Assembly (NCBI RefSeq): GCF_008704795.1
Contig: NZ_CP023690.1
Location: 3,048,501 to 3,112,500 of the forward strand
Source of the DNA: Streptomyces spectabilis
Lineage (GTDB): Bacteria; Actinomycetota; Actinomycetes; Streptomycetales; Streptomycetaceae
Reading direction: 5' to 3'
DNA length: 64,000 nt
The notes beneath the pieces were generated by a model. It saw only the letters and a program-made list of their open reading frames with translations, did no database searches and was not told the DNA's origin. The translations under genes and the position numbers were made by a program. Shown one piece after another: positions 35,501-42,036 of this stretch (within the stretch, counting starts at the first letter, position 1; each line of letters starts with the position of its first letter).

Positions 35501-35912
35501 CGGACCCGTCGTCGTTCTTCACCAGGTCGAGGTCGACGTCCCGCCACTTCCCGGTGTCGTCGTCCTCGAACCTGACCGGCCCCGCGGCGAGTTCGGTGGT
35601 GAGGCTGCCGTTCGGATTGGCCCAGGTCGTCGACGTCTCCGTGCGCTCCGACAGGGCCTCGATCCGCTTGCCGTGGAGGCGGGCGGTGACCCGGGCCGAC
35701 GCGATGTCGGCGGCGGTCGTGGCGGTGGCCTTCCGCGCCGTGTCCGCCGAGTCCGCCGCGGGCTGCGCGGGCGCCGCCGTCGCGGCCTCGGCGCCGTACA
35801 GACACGACACGGCCATGAGCAGCGCGAGGCCGGTGGCGAGCGGCTTCGGGCCGGGCCGTCTTCGGTACCCGGTGTCCTCGGGTGCGGGCGCGTGTTCACT
35901 GCGGTGGTGCAC
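29553..35912 (-). CDS. Giant secreted RHS-repeat protein with DNRLRE domain and variable C-terminus
   Basis: 2,119 residues. The N-terminus has a long signal region with core ATGLALLMAVSCLYG. A DNRLRE-like beta domain lies around residues 320-480 (VDPSTSALAAVFDTYVQQG); fibronectin-like stretches follow (SAPTKVTSTDYP). Near residue 850 VNLLTGDHTLSATD begins the RHS part, with many Tyr-Asp repeats (VTEYDWWGSP, TTEYDLLGRPVKVTD). The RHS core ends at about residue 1950 with MGVRLYNPATGRFLSVDP and NRFDLDGK. The final 145 residues are Lys/Arg/Trp-rich with one hydrophobic segment and are unlike known nuclease tips I can recall. Such proteins encapsulate or display a C-terminal effector. GTG 35912 follows AAGGGGAG; the open frame upstream is a G/C-tract artefact. 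Confidence 0.9.
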   Translation of the reverse strand: MHHRSEHAPAPEDTGYRRRPGPKPLATGLALLMAVSCLYGAEAATAAPAQPAADSADTARKATATTAADIASARVTARLHGKRIEALSERTETSTTWANPNGSLTTELAAGPVRFEDDDTGKWRDVDLDLVKNDDGSVEPKAHPRGLELGAPGGKRAARMDQGGAARDLVTLGEGDRRITLQWQGGLPAPKLDGTRATYENAVPGADVVVEATRTGFEQFVDIKRKPAERDYGYTLPLRAKGLKVRQHKDGSLTFTERRGKKDERRAVMPAPVMWDATVDPVSGEHTRRAPVKMKAVQVKGGVDLVVTPDAKFLADPRTKYPVTVDPSTSALAAVFDTYVQQGETRDWSTDTELDFGNPGTKNANGTPRTARSFISWDTRPLQDALVMDAKLSLWNFHSANEKDCKAQPWEVWSAGAASTSSRWTAQPAWTAKKATSSETRGNPACTAAPDGWINADVTGLVQEWASAKAARGHMGLRAANETAVAQWKRVNSANAATRPPKLSVTYNYRPRTGTKQEAGPPYFSYGGAYVVNSLTPTLRDTFTDADGDKVNGTFQIFDTATDKQVGNVLVSKWVPSGQVASVTVPSGVLAHGRTYKFRTSPYDNAHYNTGWSAWKTFTVDTSAPSAPTKVTSTDYPKDAWVKGAGRPGTFTVTPPGSDHNWLEWSLDGVTWTKEPTGGAGAAKNISVTPPKDGTHTFQVRAVDKADNKSEAVEYTFHAGPGGFVQPSDGERTARRLPLLAEADGDTFDKVSFSWRRAEADDWVRIPAEDVRAGGSALDAWPVALTKGRSDKLVWNATDTVDPDGSVQIKADFTGPKGATGSTAPLTVVVDRNASDAATAETGPGSVNLLTGDHTLSATDASAFDLSVSRTASSRTPDKGARQENQAPIFGKEWVAGTAAELTDSDFSHLRKISATAVAVVDAEGEETHFTANAAKSAWIPEPGSEDLTLKGGVTGSFTLTDTEGTVTEFTRTDAAATTWQVSSTLLDGLANSTTTIVSESVTVDGKKLARPRRVVAPTSAASAASCTATPATKGCRVLEFVYADRTTASGDTLGDHEGRVRELRLWATAPGAGEATAKSVQKYAYDSGGRLRQAWNPQISPALKSAYDYDGAGRVTRYTPPGELPWTFTYGKAGAAATAGDGMLLKASRSGLKPGTTGTQEGTASTSVVYDVPLTGAKAPYAMGASDVKAWGQLDAPTDAAAVLPADAVPSAHSGEELTAAAYRRADVHYLGASGREVNTATPGGHLTTTESDRFGNTVRELSAANRAVALGLTAADRTVQADLGLGRLTPAERADLLATRSLYNDNGTRKLEELGPLRRVDLTADLKSGATTLVPAGTSVAARARTVNEYDAGRPSDGTAKVKDQVTKVTTGAEVREHPGVMGESRVTQTVFDWAKGQPAKTIQDPGGLALTTTTEYDAQGRVVKQLLPGANGSDAGTRVTSYWSATGSGRCAGRPEWADLVCEVAPGGDVTGGGSNPKELPTSVTEYDWWGSPAKVTETANGVTRTTTTAYDDAGRQTRVAVTGGTGEKVPESTTEYDPATGQAVRTTSPTGGSLTKTFDKLGRQVAYADADGGTTTTEYDLLGRPVKVTDTAPSTVTYTYDTAAEPRGLATKTVDSVAGTFQAAYDADGSVESEKLPGGYTLTQTEDTSGAVTDRTYTRDGDGTTVYSDTVTKSVHGQVTEHAGWSGQSYRYDATGRLTTVEDTAETVCTRRAYGFDARANRTSLTTATATPGADCPASGGTTAKHTYDSADRLVDAGYAYDAFGRTTTAPGTGSLGHYANDLVHRQTEGGKRQTWQLDAALRFRSWTVESGSGTTWTKERSKVNHYDSDGDNPRWIVEDTATGALTRMVDSASGDLAATTENSGGTVLQLTTVHGDVALQLPLDKSRAPVALDSDEYGNPRAGQAPTRYNWLGGKQRSAETLTGLTLMGVRLYNPATGRFLSVDPVYGGGNNAYEYVGGDPVNRFDLDGKWWKKVKRGLKRVGRNVRKNWRTYAGYGATAACIVASAGTCAIASVAVFAATSAADGRGGKWRTKKYWRSTAKSAAWTAVGVGAGRFAAGSWWKSSKGFARGGKHAAGRGRHAKRFSYRRTAWSYAGNAWTGTLTCGMSWKMRYC

Positions 35913-35945
35913 GGTCTCCCCTTGCTGGGTGCGGTGATGGTGGCT

Positions 35946-36036
35946 GTGGGGGGTGTGGGGTGTGGGGGTGCGGGGGTGCGGGGGTGCGGGGGTGGGGGGG
36001 TGGGGGGGTGGGGGGGTGGGGGGGTGGGGGGTCTGG
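35946..36036. repeat. G-rich tandem tract upstream of the RHS gene
   Basis: About 90 bp on the plus strand made of short units GGGGGTGC, then GGGGGGT repeated at least four times. It begins 34 bp upstream of the RHS start and could form G-quadruplexes on the template strand of that gene. The copy number may vary by slippage. Confidence 0.85.
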
Positions 36037-36119
36037 AGGCGCGACGGGTACGCGGGCAGCACGGCATGACCGAGCGGCGGTCGTACGGGGCCGTCGGCGG
36101 GGTCCGGCGAAGGGACGGG

Positions 36120-36776
36120 CTAGGGCTCGATCAGGCCTGCCCTGATGGCGTACCGGGTCAGGGCGAGCCGGTCGCGCAGGCCGAGCTTGTGGAGCAGGTT
36201 CGCGCGGTGCCGCTCCACGGTCTTGGCGCTGATGGTCAGCAGGTCGCCGATCTCCTTCGAGGTGTGTCCCTCGGCGACGAGCTTCAGGATCTGTTCCTCC
36301 CGGTCGGTGATCGCCTTGCGGGGCAGCGCCCGGCCCTGCCGCAGCAGGTCGAGGTACTTGCGGATGAGGGTGCTCTCCGCGCCCGGGTAGATGAACGGCT
36401 CGTTGCGCATCGCGGCCCGGCAGGCGGCGACGAGGTCGCGGTCGGCGACGGACTTGAGCACGTACCCGCACGCCCCGGCCCTGAGGGCCTCGAAGAAGTA
36501 CTGCTCGTTGTCGTACATGGTCAGCATGAGGATGCGCGGCGGATCCGGGAGCCGGGACAGCTCGCGGGCGGCCTGGATGCCGGTGAGGCGCGGCATGGCG
36601 ATGTCGACGACGGCCAGGTCCACGCGTTCGCTCCGCGCCAGGGCCACGGTCTCGGCGCCGTCGCCCGCCTCCGCGACGACGGTGAGGTCGGGCTCGCCGT
36701 CGAGGATGAGCCGTACGCCGCGGCGGACGAGGGCGTGGTCGTCGGCGAGGAGGATCCTCGCGGGGGCCGCGGTCAC
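36120..36776 (-). CDS. NarL/LuxR-type response regulator
   Basis: 218 residues. Receiver domain: ILLADDHALVRRG with the acidic pair, phospho-acceptor Asp in LAVVDIAMPRLTG, Lys in YVLKSVAD. C-terminal LuxR HTH: LTDREEQILKLVAEGHTSKEIG-type block with KTVERHRANLLHKL. Its GTG start overlaps the kinase stop (GTGA, 36773-36776), so the pair is coupled. The RHS gene lies downstream on the same strand and may be a target or cotranscribed. Confidence 0.93.
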   Translation of the reverse strand: MTAAPARILLADDHALVRRGVRLILDGEPDLTVVAEAGDGAETVALARSERVDLAVVDIAMPRLTGIQAARELSRLPDPPRILMLTMYDNEQYFFEALRAGACGYVLKSVADRDLVAACRAAMRNEPFIYPGAESTLIRKYLDLLRQGRALPRKAITDREEQILKLVAEGHTSKEIGDLLTISAKTVERHRANLLHKLGLRDRLALTRYAIRAGLIEP

Positions 36777-37744
36777 GCGGCGGCTCCCTGGAGGGGTGCC
36801 GTGGCCGGGGCGGGCACGTGGAGGCGCACCTCGGTGCCCCGGCCCGCCGGGCCCGCCGTCACGGAGAGGCGGGCGCCGATGAGCAGGGCGCGCTCGCGCA
36901 TGCCGCGCAGGCCCGCGCCCTCGGGGGCGCCGCCGAGGCCGCCGCCGGCGTCGCGGACGGCGAGCTCCACCCCGCCGGGCACGGCGAGCAGTTCGAGGTC
37001 GGCGCGGCTGGTACCGGCGTGCCGGGCGGTGTTGGTGAGCGCTTCCTGGGCCACGCGGTAGACGACCAGCTCGGTGTCGCCCGCGAGGCGCGGGAGCCCG
37101 GCGTCGAACCGGTGCCGCACGGTGAGCCCCGACTCGCTGAACTCCCCCGCGAGGGACCTCAGGCCGCTCACCAGGCCGAGGTCCTCGAGCACGCCCGGCC
37201 GCAGCCGTCGCGCGATGCGCCGGATCTCGTCGAGGCTGGACCGGGTGGTCTCCTGCGCGGCGCTCAGCTCCTCGCGCAGCGGCTCGGGTGCCCGGTCGGC
37301 GGCGCGCTTGACCTGCAACAGGACGGCGGTGAGGGTCTGCCCCACCTCGTCGTGGAGCTCCCGCGCGACCCGGCGGCGCTCGGCCTCCTGGGCGGACAGG
37401 GCGCGGGCGCTGCTGGTGGCGCGCTCGCTCTCCAGGCGGTCGAGCATGGCGTTGTAGGTCCCGATGAGCTGGGCCACCTCGCCGTGCCCCGCGGCAACGG
37501 GCCGGGCCCCGGGCCGCAGCAGATCGGCGGCGGCCATGGCCCGGCTCAGCCGCTTGAGCGGGGCGAGCCCCACCCGCAGCAGCACGGCGTTGGCCACCAG
37601 CATCGCCACGACCCCGCCGAGCACGACGAGCGCCTCACCGAGCAGCACCGGGCTGGAGACGGTCACCATGGGGCTCAGGAGCAGCAGCGCGGCGAGCACC
37701 AGCACGACGGCGTTCATCAAGAAGATCCGCCAGAACAACGACAC
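36773..37744 (-). CDS. Two-component sensor histidine kinase (HisKA_3 type)
   Basis: About 323 residues. Two membrane helices (NAVVLVLAALLLLS and LVVLGGVVAMLVANAVLL) bracket a very short outside loop. A HAMP-like linker (PLKRLSRAMAAADLL) follows, then the H box ERRRVARELHDEVGQTL, the N box QEALTNTARHAG and GLGGAPEGAGLRGMRERA. With little extracellular sequence it probably senses within the membrane. GTG 37744 follows AGGGAG; GTG 37753 is possible. Confidence 0.9.
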   Translation of the reverse strand: MSLFWRIFLMNAVVLVLAALLLLSPMVTVSSPVLLGEALVVLGGVVAMLVANAVLLRVGLAPLKRLSRAMAAADLLRPGARPVAAGHGEVAQLIGTYNAMLDRLESERATSSARALSAQEAERRRVARELHDEVGQTLTAVLLQVKRAADRAPEPLREELSAAQETTRSSLDEIRRIARRLRPGVLEDLGLVSGLRSLAGEFSESGLTVRHRFDAGLPRLAGDTELVVYRVAQEALTNTARHAGTSRADLELLAVPGGVELAVRDAGGGLGGAPEGAGLRGMRERALLIGARLSVTAGPAGRGTEVRLHVPAPATAPLQGAAA

Positions 37745-37889
37745 CGCCCGCACTCCCTCTCTCCTGCCAACAGCACCCCTATCCTCCCGGACCGGACGCA
37801 ACCCGACGTACCCCGCCGAACCGGTCCAGCTTGTCCGAGCGCGGGGACGGGATCCATCCGTGACGACACCCATTTCGGGACGCCGACCG

Positions 37890-38633
37890 TTACGGAGTGA
37901 CGTACTCCACATAGAGCGGCGTGGCCACGAGGTACCGCACGCGCTCGCCACCGGGTGCGGGCACGGCCGCCGTGACCCGGGCGTGGCCGTGCATCCAGGC
38001 GGCGGTCTCGGCGGGGAGCTGGCCGTCGAGGGCGGCGAGGACCTGTCGGGTGCCTTCGGCGAGGGTCAGCGGGCTGTCCGGAGCGTGGCCGGGCTCACTG
38101 GCGGCACTGGGCTGCACGGCCAGAGCGCCGAGGAGCGTCGCCGCGTGGGTGGCGAGCTGCACCCAAGAAGGGCCGCAACTGCTGATACCACCGTCCCACC
38201 CGCGTTCGGCCAGAGCGGGCGGCTCGGCCACGGTGGGCTCCAGATCGCCCGCCAGATGCGCGACAGACCCGTGCAGCACGAGCCGCAAGGCACCCCCGCT
38301 CTCGTACCCCTCCACAGCCGTCGCCGGGTCGAAGAAGAGGACCATGCCCGGGGCGGCGCCGTTGAGCGCCCGGTAGTTCAGGGGTGCCTCGAACTCCACC
38401 CAGGCCCCGGCGCGAACCTCCGGCTCCGTGAACCAGCGCGCGCTGACGGACACATGATCCACGATCCGCCGCAGCCGCTTCTCCCGCTCCCGCTCGGCGT
38501 CCGGCGCACCCGCCTCGATCCCCACCCCTCCCACGGGCGTGGTGACCTGCCACCCACGCCGTCCCAGCGACCGCCGCCGCTCGGGCATGAACTGCCGCAA
38601 CTTGCGATCGGACAGGTACACGAGCTCGCGCAC
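37890..38633 (-). CDS. SAVMC3_10250-like protein of unknown function
   Basis: 247 residues starting MRELVYLSDRKLRQFMPERR, a start I recall from the SAVMC3_10250 family found in streptomycetes. No signal peptide, membrane helix or enzyme motif is seen. GAGGAG precedes GTG 38633. It is on the same strand as the accessory island and 66 bp downstream of its last phosphotransferase gene, but its codon use is high-GC like the chromosome, so membership in the island is doubtful. Confidence 0.7.
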   Translation of the reverse strand: MRELVYLSDRKLRQFMPERRRSLGRRGWQVTTPVGGVGIEAGAPDAEREREKRLRRIVDHVSVSARWFTEPEVRAGAWVEFEAPLNYRALNGAAPGMVLFFDPATAVEGYESGGALRLVLHGSVAHLAGDLEPTVAEPPALAERGWDGGISSCGPSWVQLATHAATLLGALAVQPSAASEPGHAPDSPLTLAEGTRQVLAALDGQLPAETAAWMHGHARVTAAVPAPGGERVRYLVATPLYVEYVTP

Positions 38634-38699
38634 GGGGCTCCTCGGGCTGAGCGAACGCGACCGGCCACCCGGAACGGCAACCGCATGCGAGCAATGTAC

Positions 38700-39554
38700 T
38701 CACGCGCCGTGCGCTGTGGAGCAGTTGTCGGTACCAGCGGGAGGCGGCGGGCCTGAGGGTGGTCTCCCCAGCCGATACGTCAGCCACGATTGGGCTGCGG
38801 TCTCCATCGCTCGAAGCCATTCGGCCTCAGAGTTGAGAGCGCATTGGTGGTACATGCGCTGTGTGGCACTTGCGAAGGCATCAATCGCCTTCGGGTCTGC
38901 GGCTTCCCAGCCCGGACATCGAGCAGCCCAGGATTCCGCGGCAGCCGGCACGTGCCCGGCGGCGATGAGCTGAACCACGAGTAGAGCCGGGTCGATGAAG
39001 GCAGCCCCGCGCCCAGGCCACGCCCAGTCGACCACCCAGGCGGCATTCTCGCCGATCAGGATGTTGCTGGGGTTGATGTCGGTGTGCAGGAGAGTGTTTC
39101 CCCTGAACATCTCCGCCTCTTCCTCGCCTGTGGTGTAGCGATCCCAGCGCTTGTCGGCCCAGTCGTGGGCGACGTCCGGCAGAGACAGTTCACCGATCCT
39201 GACCAGAAGAGCCGTGACCGTCTCCAGGTCCGCTGATTCAGGGCTGAAGTCGGCTCGACGGCCTTCGGCCAGCGCGAAACCCAACACGATCCATGCCTCG
39301 TTCTCCGCCACCCACCGCAAGGCTGGAGAGAGGCCCTGCAGGTGCCCGCTGATCGCCCGCTCGCGCAGGATGGAGGTCCGTCGCCCCCCGGTCCGGTTCT
39401 TCATCGCTTTGATGAGGAAGGGCCCCTCGGCGCAGTCGACTGCCAGAAGGACGTCTGAACTGAATCCGCGAGTGGGTGACCGAGCACTTCGCACCTTTCC
39501 GGTGAACGGCTCGATCAAGTGCCAGAACTCAGGCCCGGGAAGATGGCGGTCCAT
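38700..39554 (-). CDS. APH-fold phosphotransferase (island copy 2)
   Basis: 284 residues. Kinase-like fold: GPFLIKAMKN with the ATP lysine, AWIVLGFALAEGRRADF hinge, LLHTDINPSNILIGEN with catalytic HTD and Asn, and AAWVVDWAWPGRGAAFIDP with the metal Asp. It is a paralogue of 39689-40501 (shared HTD..N, VDWAW.RGAA, LIAAG). Family members phosphorylate aminoglycosides, macrolides, amino acids or RiPP side chains; the target is unknown. ATG 39554 aligns best with the paralogue; ATG 39605 would add 17 residues. Confidence 0.85.
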   Translation of the reverse strand: MDRHLPGPEFWHLIEPFTGKVRSARSPTRGFSSDVLLAVDCAEGPFLIKAMKNRTGGRRTSILRERAISGHLQGLSPALRWVAENEAWIVLGFALAEGRRADFSPESADLETVTALLVRIGELSLPDVAHDWADKRWDRYTTGEEEAEMFRGNTLLHTDINPSNILIGENAAWVVDWAWPGRGAAFIDPALLVVQLIAAGHVPAAAESWAARCPGWEAADPKAIDAFASATQRMYHQCALNSEAEWLRAMETAAQSWLTYRLGRPPSGPPPPAGTDNCSTAHGA

Positions 39555-39688
39555 CAGGCCCCATGGGTCTCGGTACCCGCCTGCTAGACGTCTCGACCTG
39601 CTCATCGGCCCCCAGGCGCTCCGTACACGTTTGGGGGCACTGGACGGCGTGGAGGGCGTAAGCGCTCCAGGAGGAGCAGAGGTCCTGG

Positions 39689-40501
39689 TCAGTTGGTGAG
39701 GTCTTGACGGTACTCGGCCCATGCTTGGGCTGCCTTCAGGTTCCTTGCTGTCCACGGGTCAGGGTCTGCTCCAGCAATCTGCTGCCACATGTTGGCTGTG
39801 GCCCTGGCGAAGGCCGTAACCCCGGCCTCAGGAGCGGTAGCCCACGCCGGAACTCTCGATGCGCATCTCTCAGCGGACACGGGGGCGTGGCCTCCGGCAG
39901 CGATCAGCCAGACAACCCAGTAGGCGGCATCCAACCAGGCCGCTCCGCGGGACGCCCACGCCCAGTCGACGAGGTATGCACGCCCGTCTGCAACGATCAC
40001 GTTCTCGTTGTTCAGGTCCGTATGGACCAAGGAGGCCCCGGCGAAGTACAGCACGTCATCGGGCTCGGCCACATAGTTCGATAGCCGCTGCTCGACGAAC
40101 TTCAAGCCACTGTCGGGGCAGGCGACCTCTCCGAGCCGAGTCAGCAGCTCGGCCACCCGGGGAAGGTCCTGGGATCCGGGCGTGTAGTCCGCGTGATGGC
40201 CCTCCAGGTGCTCGAAGCACAGGATCACCCAACCGGATTCGTGAAGACGCCAGAGCAGTTGCGGAGCGATGCCGCTCAAGGCGGGGTTCACATCGGCTTC
40301 GCGTTGCTGCGTCCATACCCGCTTGTGGTCAGCAGGCAGGCCCTTGATGAAGCGAGTGCCGCCAGCGGTGTGCACGCGGGCAGCGATCGCGCTGTTGAAT
40401 CCGCTGCTGACGTTCTCAGCCTTGATGATCGGCCCTGTGCGGCTCTCGACAGCGGCGCGCACGGCGGAGGGGAGGTCGTCGAATGAAGTCCGCGTTGTCA
40501 C
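39689..40501 (-). CDS. APH-fold phosphotransferase (island copy 1)
   Basis: 270 residues. Motifs: GGTRFIKGLP with the ATP lysine, GWVILCFEHLEGHHADY, SLVHTDLNNENVIVADG with catalytic HTD and Asn, and AYLVDWAWASRGAAWLD. All key residues are present, so it should be active. GAGGAG precedes GTG 40501. It follows the putative precursor gene by 80 bp in the same transcription unit, so the substrate could be the peptide product, or a resistance-type target. Confidence 0.87.
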   Translation of the reverse strand: MTTRTSFDDLPSAVRAAVESRTGPIIKAENVSSGFNSAIAARVHTAGGTRFIKGLPADHKRVWTQQREADVNPALSGIAPQLLWRLHESGWVILCFEHLEGHHADYTPGSQDLPRVAELLTRLGEVACPDSGLKFVEQRLSNYVAEPDDVLYFAGASLVHTDLNNENVIVADGRAYLVDWAWASRGAAWLDAAYWVVWLIAAGGHAPVSAERCASRVPAWATAPEAGVTAFARATANMWQQIAGADPDPWTARNLKAAQAWAEYRQDLTN

Positions 40502-40507
40502 AGCTCC

Positions 40508-41857
40508 TCAGACTCTCACGCAGACGGCCCGCGCGGGCTCCGCGACGTGTGAACGCCACGAGACTCGCGCGGGGTTGACGCTCAGCGATACGGGTTGTCG
40601 TCGTTGCAGGCGGGCGCGCTGTCCGCGGCTAGGGCCTCGATGTCGTCCACAAGGACGACATCGTCCGGCTCCTTCGGTGTCGCCGGGGGCAGGGTGATCT
40701 CGATTGGTACAGCGGTCATGCTGTCTCCCTCTGTCCGTGCTGGCAGTAACTCTCCAGCCGTGCTGGCAGTAACTCTCCAGTGGTGCCTTCGCCAACTGGC
40801 GAGCCCTCGCGACTGGTCGGCACACACGGCACTGGTCCGAGAACACACAGCCGCTACAGCCGCCGACGCGAAGCATCTGGGCGTCTGCGACGGCAGGCAG
40901 ACGCACGAGGCCTTTCAGTCCTTCGCCCATGAGGTCGATCGGGTTCTCCCGGCCCACCTTGCACATGGTTGCGAGCCCATGAGGGTCAACATGGAAGAAC
41001 GCCTTCCCTGCCGAGCAGCCCTCGAAGATCGCGGTCTTGTCCAGGAAGCCCGGAGCTTGAGCGGCAAGCGGCTCGGGGTTGCCGTCGTAGGTGGGAGAGA
41101 TGTTCGTGCACTCGCTGTACCCCGTCCCGAACTCTTCGGCGATCGACTGCATGGCCTTCCGCTCATGCACGTTGTGCTTGGTGATGATCAAGGCAAGTTC
41201 GAGTGGGAGCCCCGCACCACGGGCCGCTTCGAGGCCCTTCATGAGCAGCCGAAAGGAGCCCGGCTTCCGAGTCAGGGAGTCGAAGCTTTCAGGCGTGGCC
41301 CCGTAGAGCGAAACCGTCACCTTCTGCGGCGGCATCGCCGTAAGCAGGTCAACGAGCCGCGGTTGGCATAGTCGAGACCCGTTGGTCAGAATCTCGATCA
41401 GCATCCCACTCTCATAGCCTTTCCGATACGAGTACGTGAAATCCCTGTCGATAGTCGGCTCTCCCCCCGTGATCTGGAGCCAGAGAACCCCGGCGTCGCA
41501 GAGAAGCTGAATCAGCTTGCCCTTCTCTTCTCTGGGGAGACCGGCAAAGCGACGATCCGCCAAGTAGCAGTGCTCACAGTTGAAGTTGCACCCCTTGTTG
41601 ATTTCCCAGGTTGCCCGGCTGTAGTTGAGCCGGGTCAGGGGACGGACCACCACGGTGTCCTCAGCCGGGCACCGGGCAAGGTCGATCCCCCAGACCTTCA
41701 GTGCGTTGTCGGACAGCCACCGCGGCACAGGACAACCGTCATACACCGCCTGAGACAGCTCGTCGTACTTCGCCTTGGGGATCTTCATACCCCCTCGTGC
41801 ACCGGGTCTCACGACGATGAACTTCGCCCCTTGCGGACTAGCGATCAACTGGTGCAT
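40508..41857 (-). CDS. Radical SAM/SPASM peptide maturase, C-terminus frame-extended by a tandem duplication
   Basis: The cluster [4Fe-4S] motif is CNFNCEHC (CxxxCxxC), followed by LQITGGEPTIDRDF, the glycine-rich SAM loop. A SPASM domain follows: FEGCSAGKAFFHVDPHG, MCKVGREN and GGCSGCVFSDQCRVC, for auxiliary clusters. About 85 N-terminal residues may bind the leader. AGGGAGG precedes ATG 41857. As sequenced the frame runs 449 residues. Removing one copy of the 23-bp duplication at 40735-40780 gives a 372-residue protein ending ESYCQHGQRETA with its TGA overlapping the precursor ATG. The extra tail reads through the precursor gene in another frame and is not a plausible domain. The core motifs are intact, so activity may survive. 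Confidence 0.88.
   Translation of the reverse strand: MHQLIASPQGAKFIVVRPGARGGMKIPKAKYDELSQAVYDGCPVPRWLSDNALKVWGIDLARCPAEDTVVVRPLTRLNYSRATWEINKGCNFNCEHCYLADRRFAGLPREEKGKLIQLLCDAGVLWLQITGGEPTIDRDFTYSYRKGYESGMLIEILTNGSRLCQPRLVDLLTAMPPQKVTVSLYGATPESFDSLTRKPGSFRLLMKGLEAARGAGLPLELALIITKHNVHERKAMQSIAEEFGTGYSECTNISPTYDGNPEPLAAQAPGFLDKTAIFEGCSAGKAFFHVDPHGLATMCKVGRENPIDLMGEGLKGLVRLPAVADAQMLRVGGCSGCVFSDQCRVCRPVARARQLAKAPLESYCQHGWRVTASTDRGRQHDRCTNRDHPAPGDTEGAGRCRPCGRHRGPSRGQRARLQRRQPVSLSVNPARVSWRSHVAEPARAVCVRV
40582..40719 (-). CDS. Putative RiPP precursor peptide
   Basis: 45 residues. A Pro-rich start (MTAVPIEITLPPATPKEP) and an acidic, helical leader-like block (DDVVLVDDIEALAAD) precede a short tail SAPACNDDNPYR with one Cys, two Asn and one Tyr, all possible sites for radical chemistry. 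ATG 40719 has GGGAG about 6 nt upstream. The position directly after the maturase gene, where the ancestral maturase stop overlapped this start (ATGA), ties the two together. I know no named precursor family with this ending. A true small gene is likely; the precursor role is inferred. Confidence 0.75.
   Translation of the reverse strand: MTAVPIEITLPPATPKEPDDVVLVDDIEALAADSAPACNDDNPYR
40735..40780. repeat. Perfect 23-bp tandem duplication in the maturase 3' end
   Basis: The unit CCGTGCTGGCAG followed by TAACTCTCCAG occurs at 40735-40757 and again, identically, at 40758-40780. Because 23 is not a multiple of three, it shifts the maturase frame and removes its stop. Confidence 0.95.
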
Positions 41858-41940
41858 CGAACCTCCCTTTCTCGTACCGGACAGATACTGATGTCGTGCA
41901 GAGGAGAGGGCGCAGAGCCAGTCGCACACGGGCTTAGTGG

Positions 41941-42000
41941 CCCGCTCACCGTGCTGGGCCCGTAGCGGGGTGGTTGGAGGAGCGCGTCACGGTGAGCGGG
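41941..42000. promoter_or_regulatory. Long inverted repeat between the Nudix and radical SAM genes
   Basis: CCCGCTCACCGTG (41941-41953) is perfectly complementary to CACGGTGAGCGGG (41988-42000), with a 34-nt loop. It lies in the 179-bp gap downstream of the Nudix stop and 83 bp upstream of the maturase start, both on the minus strand. It may end or attenuate transcription between the two parts of the cluster. Confidence 0.65.
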
Positions 42001-42036
42001 GCCGTACCGTCCGGCGCAACCGAACGGGGCTTATGG

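Noticed and set aside
35946..36036. Start of the RHS protein at 36062 within the G-rich tract
   Set aside because: That extension would encode only His/Pro/Thr repeats. GTG 35912 has a proper ribosome binding site and is followed by a signal peptide.
29655..37061. 2,468-codon open frame on the plus strand
   Set aside because: It is antisense to the RHS and regulator genes. Its sequence is the Val/Arg/Gly-rich composition typical of shadows in high-GC DNA, with no domain.
40508..40715. The maturase tail after the duplication as a functional domain
   Set aside because: It is the precursor region read in another frame, Arg/Pro/Gly-rich, and appears only because the 23-bp duplication removed the stop.
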